A DNA stretch of 59,539 nt from Alphaproteobacteria bacterium (GTDB lineage: Bacteria > Pseudomonadota > Alphaproteobacteria > SHVZ01), in NCBI GenBank assembly GCA_016869375.1, contig VGEH01000006.1:1-59539 (forward strand), in the 5' to 3' direction. The position numbers and the translations under genes are program-made. Every line of letters begins with the position of its first letter. Position 1 is the stretch's first letter. This document shows, in pieces, positions 35,896 through 44,594 of this stretch. Under the pieces are notes generated by a model. It was not told the origin of the DNA. It saw only the letters and a program-made list of their open reading frames with translations, and did no database searches.

Positions 35896-36102
35896 ATGCT
35901 GCTGTTGGCTCTCGCCGGCGCGGCCTGGCTGCTCAATGCCATGGATGCGGTCTCGATCGGCGTCCATGGCTGGATCGCGCTGATCCTTGGCGTCGTCTTC
36001 TCGCTCGCCGTCGGCGGCGGGCTGATGGCGCTGGTGTTCATCTCCAGCCGCCGCGGCCATGACGAGGCGGTCCACGACGTACGCCCGGACGATCACGCCT
36101 GA
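35896..36102 (+). CDS. Small two-helix membrane protein
   Basis: A small protein of 68 residues from ATG 35896, with two hydrophobic segments (about 1-13 and 22-45) and a charged end SSRRGHDEAVHDVRPDDHA. The same frame stays open to a CTG at 35860 that overlaps the SDR stop codon (CTGA); starting there would give MKLALLIGSLVVM... and a full-length first helix. Which start is used is unclear. The stop overlaps the next ATG (TGATG). It is not recognised as a named family. Coupling on both sides argues it is real. Confidence 0.5.
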   Translation: MLLLALAGAAWLLNAMDAVSIGVHGWIALILGVVFSLAVGGGLMALVFISSRRGHDEAVHDVRPDDHA

Positions 36103-36488
36103 TGCCACACCCGCCGATCGACCAGCAGATCACCTGGGTCTACACCAATGACCTGCCGGGGACCGCGCGGTTCTACGGCGAGACGATCGGGCTGGAGCAG
36201 GTGCTCGACCAGGGCGGCTGTCGCATCTTCAAGACCTCGGCGACGTCGTTCATCGGCGTCTGCCCGGTCAGGCCCGGCCGCTTCGTCGAGCCCAAGGGCG
36301 TGGTGCTTACGCTGGTCACCGACAAAGTCGATGAATGGCATGAGATGCTGAAGGCGAAGGGCGTTATCATCCTGGAGCCGCCGACCTTCCACCCGAGCTT
36401 CGCCGTCTACTGCCTCTTCGCCGCCGATCCCAACGGCTACAAGCTCGAGTTCCAGGAGTTCCGCACGCCGGCCTGGAAGAAGCCCTAG
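36102..36488 (+). CDS. VOC-superfamily (glyoxalase-like) protein
   Basis: A 128-residue single-module vicinal-oxygen-chelate protein: ITWVYTNDLPGTARFYGETIGLEQ at the first beta-alpha unit and FAADPNGYKLEFQEF at the end, the usual metal-site strand with a terminal glutamate. Members include glyoxalase I, fosfomycin-resistance proteins and ring-cleavage dioxygenases; this one cannot be assigned. Last gene of the iolG-SDR operon; its stop shares CTAG with the opposite small gene. Confidence 0.75.
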   Translation: MPHPPIDQQITWVYTNDLPGTARFYGETIGLEQVLDQGGCRIFKTSATSFIGVCPVRPGRFVEPKGVVLTLVTDKVDEWHEMLKAKGVIILEPPTFHPSFAVYCLFAADPNGYKLEFQEFRTPAWKKP

Positions 36489-36610
36489 AGGCAATAGGCG
36501 AGGAAGGTTTCCCACGCGATCTCGGCGCCGAAGCGGCCCCAGAGGCCGAGCGCGAGGATGAAGAGCCCGGCGAAGCCGGCAGCGAAGAGCGCGATGATCG
36601 CCCGGGTCAC
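36485..36610 (-). CDS. 41-residue membrane microprotein coupled to MFS gene
   Basis: A 41-residue frame starting GTG at 36610 that overlaps the MFS transporter stop by four bases (GTGA). It reads as one hydrophobic helix, AIIALFAAGFAGLFILALGLW, with a short polar tail ending LAYCL. Its size and coupling suggest a small accessory of the transporter. It is too short for family recognition and is only supported by hydrophobicity, coupling and the precise CTAG end shared with the VOC gene. Confidence 0.45.
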   Translation of the reverse strand: MTRAIIALFAAGFAGLFILALGLWGRFGAEIAWETFLAYCL

Positions 36611-37794
36611 GTCGCCGGTGCCGGCGCGCGTACCAGCGGCCGGTCGGCGATCGGCGCATGCAGGATCGCAGCGGCGATGCCGAGCGCGACGGACGCCCAC
36701 CAGATCGGATCGTAGGAGCCGGTGGCGTCGAATACGCGCCCGCCGAGCCAGGCACCGAGGAAGCTTCCGACCTGGTGCGAGAAGAACACCGTGCCGTAGA
36801 GCATCGACATGTAGGCGGGTCCGAAGATCTGGGCGACGAGGCCCGAGGTCAGCGGCACCGTGCCGAGCCAGAGGAAGCCCAGCGCCGCGCCGAAGACCAG
36901 CACGCTCGTCTCCGAGACCGGCGCCAGCAGGAACAGCACGAAAGTCAGCGAGCGCAGCAAATAGAGCAGTGACAGCACGTATTTCTTGCGGTATCGGCCG
37001 CCGAGCCAGCCCGCGATCAGTGTGCCGGCGATGTTGAAGAGGCCGATCAGCGACAGCGACGCGGCGCCGAGCCAGGAGGGCAGCCCCTTGTCGGCGATGA
37101 AGGCGGGCAAGTGCACGGCGACGAAGGTCACCTGGAAGCCGCAGACGAAGAAGCCGGCGGTCAGGAGCCAGAAGCCGGAGTGGGTCGAGGCCTCGCGGAT
37201 CGCTTCGCTCAGCGTCTGCTGCATGCCCGGCACGATCTTGCGCTCGCCGAGGCCGTAGGCGAGCGGCACGATCGCGAAGCTGATCGCCGCCAGCAGCAGC
37301 AGCGACATCGACCAGCCATAGCCGGTGAGGAAGGCCTGTCCCACCGGCACGATGGCGAACTGGCCGAAGGAGCCGCCGGCGCTGGCGATGCCGAGCGCGA
37401 GGCTGCGATGTTCCGGCGGCGCCGCGCGGCCGACGGCGCCCAGCACGACCGAGAATCCCGAGATGCCCAGCGCGATGCCGACCGTCGTCAGGCCGAGCTG
37501 GACGATGCCGACGCTGGCGCCCGAGGCTGCCATCAGCAGTCCGGCGACGTAGACGAGGCCGCCGACGACGCAGACCTTGATCGGCCCCTGCTTGTCGGCG
37601 ACGGCGCCGGCGAAGGGTGCGACCAGGCCCCAAAGCAGGTTCTGCGAAGCGATCGCGATGGCGAAAGCCTCGCGGCTCATGCCGAGATCGACGCTCATCG
37701 GTCCCAGGAACAGGCCGAAGGAGGCGCGGATGCCGAGCGCCAGGGTCATGACCGTGGCGCCGCAGAGAATGATGATCCAGAGCTGCGGCGCCAT
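36607..37794 (-). CDS. MFS transporter
   Basis: A 395-residue major facilitator with about twelve membrane helices. The loop between helices 2 and 3 reads AGAVADKQGPIKV, the MFS signature region. The start resembles oxalate/formate or monocarboxylate-type carriers (MTLALGIRASFGLFLGPMSVDLGMSRE). The ATG at 37794 lies ten bases after the upstream hydratase stop; a longer start would overlap that gene. Operon partner of the FAH-type hydratase suggests import of an organic acid. Confidence 0.78.
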   Translation of the reverse strand: MAPQLWIIILCGATVMTLALGIRASFGLFLGPMSVDLGMSREAFAIAIASQNLLWGLVAPFAGAVADKQGPIKVCVVGGLVYVAGLLMAASGASVGIVQLGLTTVGIALGISGFSVVLGAVGRAAPPEHRSLALGIASAGGSFGQFAIVPVGQAFLTGYGWSMSLLLLAAISFAIVPLAYGLGERKIVPGMQQTLSEAIREASTHSGFWLLTAGFFVCGFQVTFVAVHLPAFIADKGLPSWLGAASLSLIGLFNIAGTLIAGWLGGRYRKKYVLSLLYLLRSLTFVLFLLAPVSETSVLVFGAALGFLWLGTVPLTSGLVAQIFGPAYMSMLYGTVFFSHQVGSFLGAWLGGRVFDATGSYDPIWWASVALGIAAAILHAPIADRPLVRAPAPAT

Positions 37795-37804
37795 GTCGAT
37801 GCCT

Positions 37805-38590
37805 CTAGGCGAGTTTGACTTCGGCGCTGCCAAGACCGTCGATCGAGATCTGGATGTGCTGGCCGGCGCTCGCCCAATGCGGCAGCGGCAGGCTTCCGGT
37901 CATGACGATCTGGCCGGCCTCAATCCGCTCGCCCATCGAGCCCAGATGATTGGCGAGCCAGACCAGCGACTCGAAGGGATGGCCGAGCATGTCGCTGCCC
38001 TTGCCACGCTGGACTTCCTTGCCGTCGGCGCGGGTCACGCCCGCGGCCGAGACGAGATCGATCCGGCTCCAGTCGCGGACCTCGGGCCCGAGCACGAATC
38101 CTGAGTGAAAGAAATCATCGGCGATCAGCGTCGCCGGCCCCATTGCGGCGAAGTCGCCATAGCGGTTGTCGACAATCTCGATCGCCGGATAGAGCGCGGC
38201 GACCGCGGCATCGGCGTCCTGGCGCGTGGTGCCCTTGCCGAGCGGCTTCGCCAGGCGCACCGCGACCTCGCATTCGCAGCCGAGCTTCAGGTACTGCTCT
38301 GACTTGAGCGTCGCCGGCGAGGCGAAGCGGCTAGAGGTCAGCATCGCGCCCGCGCAGGGGCCCGGCACGTTGAGCAGCTTCTGCATCGGTGCGGTGGTCG
38401 CCCCGACCTTCCAGCCGACGAGCTCGCCGCGGCCGGCCTTGGTCAGCTCCTCGCGGACGAGACGCGCGATGGCGTAGCCCTCCTCCGGGCTGGAGGGCTT
38501 CAGGGAGGCGGGGATATCGGCGACGGAGGTGCCGGCGATCCGTCGGGAGGAGATCCAGCGGGCAGCCTCCGCGCGTTGGGCGGGAGTCAT
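37805..38590 (-). CDS. FAH-superfamily 2-keto-4-pentenoate hydratase-like protein
   Basis: A 261-residue protein of the hydratase/decarboxylase branch of the fumarylacetoacetate hydrolase superfamily. Conserved parts are GWKVGATT (about 60-67), LGCECEVAVRL with metal-binding glutamates, ALYPAIEIVDNRY and GHPFESLVWLANHL, then TGSLPLPHWASAGQ. Family enzymes act in meta-cleavage pathways. No ring-cleavage genes are nearby. ATG 38590 fits the usual N terminus. It is divergent from the acyl-CoA dehydrogenase with 74 bases between starts. Confidence 0.78.
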   Translation of the reverse strand: MTPAQRAEAARWISSRRIAGTSVADIPASLKPSSPEEGYAIARLVREELTKAGRGELVGWKVGATTAPMQKLLNVPGPCAGAMLTSSRFASPATLKSEQYLKLGCECEVAVRLAKPLGKGTTRQDADAAVAALYPAIEIVDNRYGDFAAMGPATLIADDFFHSGFVLGPEVRDWSRIDLVSAAGVTRADGKEVQRGKGSDMLGHPFESLVWLANHLGSMGERIEAGQIVMTGSLPLPHWASAGQHIQISIDGLGSAEVKLA

Positions 38591-38664
38591 GCGGCCATGC
38601 TTCGCCCGGTTCCCCCGGTGTGTCAACCGCCGGGGCTGTGCTACGCAACTGGCCGGAGGTGCCG

Positions 38665-39804
38665 ATGTCCGACAGAGAAATCCTCGATGCCGTCGACCGC
38701 TTCCTCGACCGCGAGGTGCGCCCGCATGTCGCCAGTCTCGAGCATGACGACATCTGGCCGGAGGCGATCGTCGAGGGCATGGCCGCGCTCGGCCTCTTCG
38801 GCGCGACGATCTCTCCCGATCATGGCGGCCTCGGCCTCTCGGCCGAGACCTATGCCCGGATCGTCGAGCGCGTGGCGCGCGTTTGGATGTCGCTCGCCGG
38901 TATCTTCAACTCGCATCTGATCGCCGCATCCGCGGTCGAGCGCTTCGGCACCGAGGCTCAGAGGCGTGCTTTCCTTCCGGAGATGGCTTCGGGCGCCAAG
39001 CGCGGCGGTCTCGGGCTCACCGAGCCCGATTGCGGCACCGACCTCCAGGCGATCCGCATGCGCGCCATGCGCGACGGCAATGCAGGCTATGTCCTGAACG
39101 GCACCAAGACCTGGATCTCCAACGGGCAGCAGGGCCAGGTCTTCGCCGTGCTGGTCAAGACCGACCCGAACGCACTGCCGGTCCATCGCGGCATGAGCCT
39201 CTTCCTGCTGGAGAAGGGCGAGGGCTTCACCTCGGGGCGCAAGTTCGAGAAGCTGGGATACAAGGGCATCGACTCGGCCGAGCTGATCTTCGAGAACCAC
39301 CGCGCCAGCCCCGACCGCCTGATCGGCGGCGTCGAAGGCAAAGGCCTCGCACATACGCTGGCGGCGCTCGAGCTCGGCCGCATCAATGTCGCCGCCCGCG
39401 GCGTCGGCGTCGCCCAGGCCGCGCTCGACGAGGCCGTGCGCTACTCGCAGATCCGCAAGACCTTCGGCAAGCCGATCTGCGAGCACCAGGCGATCCAGCT
39501 CAAGCTCGCCGACATGGCGACACGCACGGAGGCAGCGCGGCTGCTGACCGACTCGGCGGCGCGCGCCTATGATCGCGGCGGCCGCACCTCGCTGGAGACC
39601 AGCATGGCCAAGCTCTTCGCCTCCGAGGCCGCGGTCGAGAACAGCCTGGACGCCATGCGCGTCCATGGCGGCTACGGGTACTCCAAGGAGTTCCCGGTCG
39701 AGCGCCTCTATCGCGATGCGCCGTTGCTGGTGATCGGCGAAGGAACGAGCGAGGTGCAGAGGATGGTGATCGCTCGTCAATTGATCGAGCGGAACCCGGT
39801 CTAG
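38665..39804 (+). CDS. Acyl-CoA dehydrogenase
   Basis: A 379-residue FAD enzyme of the acyl-CoA dehydrogenase family. FAD/substrate motifs GGLGLTEPDCGTD and NGTKTWISNGQQG, RKTFGKPICEHQAIQLKLADM, and the catalytic base E359 in VIGEGTSEVQRMVIAR. GGAGGTGCCG precedes the ATG. Chain preference is not readable. It converges with the CitE-like gene, the stops sharing CTAG, and may act with that lyase on a CoA thioester. Confidence 0.88.
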   Translation: MSDREILDAVDRFLDREVRPHVASLEHDDIWPEAIVEGMAALGLFGATISPDHGGLGLSAETYARIVERVARVWMSLAGIFNSHLIAASAVERFGTEAQRRAFLPEMASGAKRGGLGLTEPDCGTDLQAIRMRAMRDGNAGYVLNGTKTWISNGQQGQVFAVLVKTDPNALPVHRGMSLFLLEKGEGFTSGRKFEKLGYKGIDSAELIFENHRASPDRLIGGVEGKGLAHTLAALELGRINVAARGVGVAQAALDEAVRYSQIRKTFGKPICEHQAIQLKLADMATRTEAARLLTDSAARAYDRGGRTSLETSMAKLFASEAAVENSLDAMRVHGGYGYSKEFPVERLYRDAPLLVIGEGTSEVQRMVIARQLIERNPV

Positions 39805-40607
39805 CGGCGCGCGAGGATCCGCTTCGCCCTGGTTACTACCGGCGCATCCACCATCTTCCCGTCGACTTGCACTGCACCTAGGCCGTCGCGCTCCGCGGCT
39901 TCTGCCGCCGCGACGATACGTTCCGCTTCGGCGATCTCCGCTTCCGTCGGCGCGAAGGCCGCTCTGACGACTGAGATCTGATCCGGATGGATGCAGAGCT
40001 TGCCCTGGAAACCCATGCGCCTCGCGCGCTCGCAGGAGAGCTTCAGCGCGTCGAGATCGCGGAAATCCGGCGAGGGGGAGTCGATTGGCGGCTCGCGGCC
40101 GGCAAGCCTGGAGGCGAGCACGATCATCGCGCGATAGGGGGCAAGTTCCGCCTCGTCCGTGCCCGGGGTGAGGCCGAGATCGAGCGCGAGGTCGAGCGCA
40201 CCGAAGGAGAGGCGGCGGACATTCGTGCTCGCGCGTGCGATCTCCTCGGCGGCCTTGAGGCCCTTGGCCGTCTCGATCATCGGCAGGAGATCGGCTTTCG
40301 GCGCATAGGCCGCGACCTGCCCGACGTCGGCAGCGCTCTCGCATTTCGGGATGGCGATGCCGTCGATGTTGGGCGGCAGGCCGTTCAGGTCGGCGACGCC
40401 GTGATAGCTCGACAGCGCGTTGATGCGGACGAACAGGCGTGTCCGCCGCGGCAGTGCCGCCGCAGATGCGAGTGCGTTGCGCGCGGCGACCTTCTCGGCT
40501 TCGGCGACCGCATCCTCGAGATCGAGGATCGCGACATCGGCCTCGGAGCCGAGGGCCTTCTCCACCCGGCGCGGATGGTTGGCCGGCGCGAAGAGGAGGC
40601 TACGCAC
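39801..40607 (-). CDS. CitE-like CoA ester lyase
   Basis: A 268-residue HpcH/HpaI-CitE family barrel: RSLLFAPANHPRRVEKAL at the start, LDLEDAVAEAEK with metal ligands, RINALSSYHGVADL, LPMIETAKGL with the metal-binding glutamate, and GKLCIHPDQISVVRAAF. Related enzymes cleave or hydrolyse malyl-, citramalyl- or citryl-CoA. It overlaps the AmpG-like gene by eight bases and is third in the adenosine kinase-AmpG-CitE direction. Confidence 0.8.
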   Translation of the reverse strand: MRSLLFAPANHPRRVEKALGSEADVAILDLEDAVAEAEKVAARNALASAAALPRRTRLFVRINALSSYHGVADLNGLPPNIDGIAIPKCESAADVGQVAAYAPKADLLPMIETAKGLKAAEEIARASTNVRRLSFGALDLALDLGLTPGTDEAELAPYRAMIVLASRLAGREPPIDSPSPDFRDLDALKLSCERARRMGFQGKLCIHPDQISVVRAAFAPTEAEIAEAERIVAAAEAAERDGLGAVQVDGKMVDAPVVTRAKRILARR

Positions 40608-41886
40608 GCGCCGTCTCGGTGATCGGCTCGGGCTTTATGTTCCGGCTGAGCCAGATCAGCAGCAGCAGGCCGGGTATCGCCGCCAGAACCGTGAAGCCGA
40701 AGAACGGGACCCATCCCAGAGTTTCGGCGAGCCACCCGCCGGACGAAGAGAGCATCGTCCGCGCCGTCGCCGCGAGCGAGGAAAGAAGCGCGTATTGCGT
40801 CGCCGTGTAGGAGACGCTGCAGAGGCTCGAGAGGTATGCCACGAAGGCGGCAGAGCCCATGCCCCCGGTGATGTTCTCAGTCGCGATCGTAACCATCAGC
40901 ATTGTGACGTCGTAGCCGACCATCGCCTGTATCGCGAACATCAGGTTGGACAGCGCCTGCAGCACGCCGCAGACCATGAGGCCGCGCAGCAAGCCCAAGC
41001 GATAGGTGACGACGCCGCCGAGCGCGACGCCGACAAGGGTCGAGACAACGCCGAAGATCTTCGAGATGTTGGCGATCTCGATCTTGCTGAAGCCCATGGC
41101 GACGTAGAAGGGACTCGATACCGTGCCGGCAAGCGCATCGCCGAGCTTGTAGAGGACGACGAAGACGAGGATCAGCAGCCAGTTGGGGCGCGTGACGAAG
41201 TCGGCGAAGGGTGCGAAGACCGCGTCCGCGATCCAGCCGCTGATGCCGGGCCGGGTCGGCGCGAGCGCTTCGGTCGCCGCCGGCTCGCGTGTGAACAGCA
41301 CGGTCAGGATGCCGACCGCCATCAGCGCGCCCATCGTCGCGTAGGTCACCTGCCAGCCGAAGAAGGTGGCGAGGTAGAGCGCGCCGGCGCCGGCGGCGAG
41401 CATGCCGAAGCGGTACCCCACCTGCGTCGCGGCGGCGCCGGCCGCCTGCTCGCGGTCTTCGAGCAGCTCGACGCGATAGGCGTCCAGCACGATGTCCTGG
41501 CTCGCTGAGAGGAAGGCGACGGCGACGGCGCCGAGCGCCGTCCACCACGGATCGATACGAGGATCGGCGAGGCCGAGGACGAAGATTGCAAGCCCCAGCA
41601 GCACCTGGATCAGCACGGCCCAGCCCCGGCGGCGGCCGAGAAGGCGGGTCAGGACAGGCAGGGGCAGGCGGTCGATCAGGGGCGACCAGACGAATTTGAA
41701 GTTATAGGCGGTGCCGACCAGGGCGAAGAGTCCGATCGCGGTCAGCGACAGCCCGGCTTCGGCGAGCCAGACGCCTAGGGTCGCACCGGTCAGCGCCAGC
41801 GGCAGGCCGCTCGAGAACCCCATCAGCAGGATGGCGAGGAGCCGCGGCTCTCGGTAGATCGCGAGCGAGCCGAACCAGCCGGTCAT
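40600..41886 (-). CDS. ampG: AmpG-like MFS permease
   Basis: A 428-residue MFS protein with about twelve helices. It resembles AmpG muropeptide permeases: REPRLLAILLMGFSSGLPLALTG at the start, NFKFVWSPLIDRLPLP, and SQDIVLDAYRVELLEDREQAAGAA, which are conserved in AmpG. AmpG imports anhydro-muropeptides for cell-wall recycling. The start ATG overlaps the adenosine kinase stop (ATGA). Confidence 0.75.
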   Translation of the reverse strand: MTGWFGSLAIYREPRLLAILLMGFSSGLPLALTGATLGVWLAEAGLSLTAIGLFALVGTAYNFKFVWSPLIDRLPLPVLTRLLGRRRGWAVLIQVLLGLAIFVLGLADPRIDPWWTALGAVAVAFLSASQDIVLDAYRVELLEDREQAAGAAATQVGYRFGMLAAGAGALYLATFFGWQVTYATMGALMAVGILTVLFTREPAATEALAPTRPGISGWIADAVFAPFADFVTRPNWLLILVFVVLYKLGDALAGTVSSPFYVAMGFSKIEIANISKIFGVVSTLVGVALGGVVTYRLGLLRGLMVCGVLQALSNLMFAIQAMVGYDVTMLMVTIATENITGGMGSAAFVAYLSSLCSVSYTATQYALLSSLAATARTMLSSSGGWLAETLGWVPFFGFTVLAAIPGLLLLIWLSRNIKPEPITETARA

Positions 41887-42872
41887 GCGCTGACCTGCGC
41901 CATCAGTTCGGCGAGGCTCGCCTGCGGCCGCGGGCCGACATGCGAGATGACCTCGGCGGCGCAGATGGCGGCGATGTGCCCGGCACGTTCGACGCCGAGC
42001 CCGTGGGTCACGCCGTAGAGGAAGCCGGAGGCGTAGAGGTCGCCGGCGCCAGTGGTGTCGACGACGCGCGTCGGCATCGGCGGGATCGTGTGCCAATTCT
42101 CGGTGTCGAAGACGATCGAGCCCTTCTCGCTTCGGGTCAGCGCCCCGGTCTTGCCGAGCTTGCGCACGCACTCGGCCGCGTCCTCGAAGATCGAGGTGCG
42201 GTAGAGCGTCTTGATCTCCGCCTCGTTGGCGAAAAGGATGTCGACGTGGTCGCGCACCAGATCGAGAAAGCTCTGGTGATGGCGCTCGACGCAGAAGGAG
42301 TCTGAGAGCGTGAGCGCCACCTTGCGCCCGGCATCATGGGCAAGGCGCGCCGCCTTGAGGAAGGCTTCCTTCGCCGCCGGCCGGTCCCAGAGATAGCCCT
42401 CGAGATACAGTACCTGTCCGCCGCCGACGATCTCCGCGGTGACGTCGTCGGGCGTGAGCTCGACGCAAGCGCCGAGATAGGTGTTCATCGTCCGGTGCCC
42501 GTCGGGCGTGATCAGGATGAAGGATCGCGCCGTCGGCTCGCTGCCGACGAGGCGTGGTGTCTCGAAATGGATGCCGCCGGCCTTGAGGTCGTGGGCGAAG
42601 ATGTCGCCGAGCTGGTCGTCGGCGACCTTGCCGATATAGGCGGCGGTGCCGCCCAGCGAGGCAATACCGGCGGCCGTGTTCGCGGCCGAGCCGCCCGATT
42701 GCTGGATCGCCGGCCCGATCGCGTCATAGAGCGTCTGGGCGCGTTCCGCGTCGATCAGCATCATCGAGTCCTTGGCCATGCCGTGGCGGGCGAGGAACTC
42801 GTCCTCGGCATGAGCCAGCACGTCGACGATGGCGTTGCCGATGCAGACGACATCCCATCTCGAATCCGCCAT
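41883..42872 (-). CDS. Adenosine kinase-like PfkB-family sugar kinase
   Basis: A 329-residue ribokinase-fold kinase. CIGNAIVDVLAHAEDEFL at the N terminus, SGGSAANTAAGIASLGG (substrate glycine motif, about 60-75) and the PfkB signature DTTGAGDLYASGFLYG with catalytic Asp. Homologues in alphaproteobacteria are annotated as adenosine kinase; other nucleoside or sugar substrates remain possible. ATG at 42872 was chosen from the family N terminus. Confidence 0.82.
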   Translation of the reverse strand: MADSRWDVVCIGNAIVDVLAHAEDEFLARHGMAKDSMMLIDAERAQTLYDAIGPAIQQSGGSAANTAAGIASLGGTAAYIGKVADDQLGDIFAHDLKAGGIHFETPRLVGSEPTARSFILITPDGHRTMNTYLGACVELTPDDVTAEIVGGGQVLYLEGYLWDRPAAKEAFLKAARLAHDAGRKVALTLSDSFCVERHHQSFLDLVRDHVDILFANEAEIKTLYRTSIFEDAAECVRKLGKTGALTRSEKGSIVFDTENWHTIPPMPTRVVDTTGAGDLYASGFLYGVTHGLGVERAGHIAAICAAEVISHVGPRPQASLAELMAQVSA

Positions 42873-43021
42873 GAGCCTGCTTCCCCGATGAATGAACGGA
42901 TAAGCCCTCACTATGTTGCGAGCGGCCCCGTCAACGCAACCGGCGCCGCTGGTTCGCGGTCCGGAATGCCGGTACTCTCGTGGTCGGCGCGGGGGAACCT
43001 AGGATCGCGGGAGACTCGCAG

Positions 43022-43381
43022 ATGGCTCTGAAGACTCGATTTGCTCTGGTCGCCGCAGCGGCCGCCCTCATCGGCGCGGCGCCGGTTCTCGCCCATCATG
43101 GCTGGGGCAGCTACGACGCCGCCAAGCCCCTCACCATCACCGGCCCGATCAAGCACAGCACATACCAGTATCCGCATGTGCATGTGATGATCGACCACGA
43201 GGGCAACACCTGGGAGATCACCCTGGCGCCGCCCTCGAGGATGGAAGCGCGGCGCGCTGTGCTCGCTGTCGTCAAAGAGGGCAACGTGATGGCGGCTTAT
43301 GGCTATGCCAGCACGGCTCGGCCGCACGAAATGCGTGCCGAGCGCATCACCGTCGACGGCAAGACGTATGAAATGCGCTGA
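43022..43381 (+). CDS. DUF6152 secreted protein with N-terminal His-His after cleavage
   Basis: A 119-residue exported protein. Residues 1-24 form a Sec signal peptide ending PVLA, so signal peptidase would expose H25-H26-G-W. HHGW is the conserved start of the DUF6152 family. Further histidines lie at 45, 52 and 54 (YPHVHVMID). A mature N-terminal histidine is a known copper ligand in CopC-type proteins, so metal binding is an inference. The next gene, 15 bases downstream, encodes a DUF6644-like membrane protein. No experimentally known role. Confidence 0.7.
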   Translation: MALKTRFALVAAAAALIGAAPVLAHHGWGSYDAAKPLTITGPIKHSTYQYPHVHVMIDHEGNTWEITLAPPSRMEARRAVLAVVKEGNVMAAYGYASTARPHEMRAERITVDGKTYEMR

Positions 43382-43396
43382 CGGCGGGATGCGCTG

Positions 43397-43873
43397 ATGG
43401 GCGGGCTTTTTCTCGCGCTCGAGCAATCCGGCCTCGGCGCGGCGATGCGGGAGTCGTCGTTCCTCTATCCGCTCGCCAACGTGCTCCATATCGTCGGGCT
43501 TGTCTGTTTCGCCGGCGCGATCGCGATCATGGATGCACGGCTGATGGGCGCCTTCGAGGCGCTACCGCTCAGGTCTTTCGTCAGCCGCTGGCGCAAAGTC
43601 GCGATGGCGGCCTTCGCCGTGCAGATCGTCAGCGGATTCATGCTGTTCTCGGCTGAGGCCTCGGCGATCATCGATAACCCGGTATTCCAGCTCAAGCTGC
43701 TGCTGATCGCGATCGGCCTCGGCAATGTCGTCGTCTTCGAGCTGGTGACGAAGCCAGGTATCGCCGGCTGGCAGGGCGGACAACCGCCGATGATCGCCAA
43801 GATCTCGGGTGCGGTGTCGCTTCTGGCCTGGATCGCTGTCGCTGCCGCTGGGCGCTTGATCGCGTACTTCTAG
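43397..43873 (+). CDS. DUF6644-like membrane protein
   Basis: A 158-residue membrane protein with four hydrophobic helices (about 22-45, 65-85, 95-118 and 135-155). YPLANVLHIVGLVCFAGAIAIMDARLMG contains a helix histidine followed by small residues, a pattern also seen in CopD-type proteins, and FAVQIVSGFMLF is the second conserved block. It pairs with the secreted DUF6152 protein and the next gene starts directly after its stop. Function not established. Confidence 0.62.
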   Translation: MGGLFLALEQSGLGAAMRESSFLYPLANVLHIVGLVCFAGAIAIMDARLMGAFEALPLRSFVSRWRKVAMAAFAVQIVSGFMLFSAEASAIIDNPVFQLKLLLIAIGLGNVVVFELVTKPGIAGWQGGQPPMIAKISGAVSLLAWIAVAAAGRLIAYF

Positions 43874-44548
43874 GTGCTGAGCGCACTTAGCAACGCGGTC
43901 GGCCAGCTCGGCGACCCGCCCTTCCGCCGCCTCCTGCTGATCGGGATCGGCGCCTCTCTCCTGCTTCTCGTCACGCTCGCCGCGGGCGTCTCCTTTCTCC
44001 TCGCCTACGCCGTGCCGGAATCCTGGGTCTGGGCGACGGCGCCCGTCGCCATCTTCGGCGGGCTCGGCGGGCTGATTCTCGCTTGGCTGCTGTTCCCCGC
44101 GGCGAGCGCGCTGGCGGCTGGACTGCTCGGCGAGCGACTCGCCCGCGCGGTCGAGCGGTACCACTATCCGTCGGCGCCGCCTTCGCGCCCCGGTGGTGCC
44201 ATCGAGGGCATCGGCGCGACCCTCCGCATCGTGCTCGCCGGCCTGGTCCTGAATCTCCTGGCGATCCCCGTCTACTTCTTCGTGCCCGGCATCAACCTGA
44301 TCGTCTTCCTGCTGCTCAACGGCTACCTGATCTCGCGCGAATACTTCGAATCGGCTGCGATGCGTCGCTTCCCGGGCGATGTCGCGCGCACGCTCCGGCG
44401 TCGGCACGGGCTCGGGCTCTGGTTGGGCGGTGTCCTGCTCGCAGGCCTCCTGACCGTGCCTGGCCTCAATCTTTTCGTGCCCTATCTCGGCTTCGCCGCG
44501 ATGGTGCATCTGGTTGAGCGAGAGCGCATTCGCCAAGCCGCCGGATGA
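43874..44548 (+). CDS. EI24/CysZ-like membrane protein
   Basis: A 224-residue protein of the EI24/CysZ-like family with four or more hydrophobic segments. Conserved parts are LNLLAIPVYFFVPGINLIVFLLLNGYLISREYFE and VPGLNLFVPYLGFAAMVHL, typical of the family. CysZ transports sulfate; the function of alphaproteobacterial homologues is not settled. The GTG start directly follows the previous stop codon (TAGGTG), so it is coupled to the DUF6152/DUF6644 pair. Confidence 0.7.
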   Translation: MLSALSNAVGQLGDPPFRRLLLIGIGASLLLLVTLAAGVSFLLAYAVPESWVWATAPVAIFGGLGGLILAWLLFPAASALAAGLLGERLARAVERYHYPSAPPSRPGGAIEGIGATLRIVLAGLVLNLLAIPVYFFVPGINLIVFLLLNGYLISREYFESAAMRRFPGDVARTLRRRHGLGLWLGGVLLAGLLTVPGLNLFVPYLGFAAMVHLVERERIRQAAG

Positions 44549-44594
44549 TCTGGTATAGAACCGCAGCGTTCAGGACCAACCGGGACCTCCTCAT

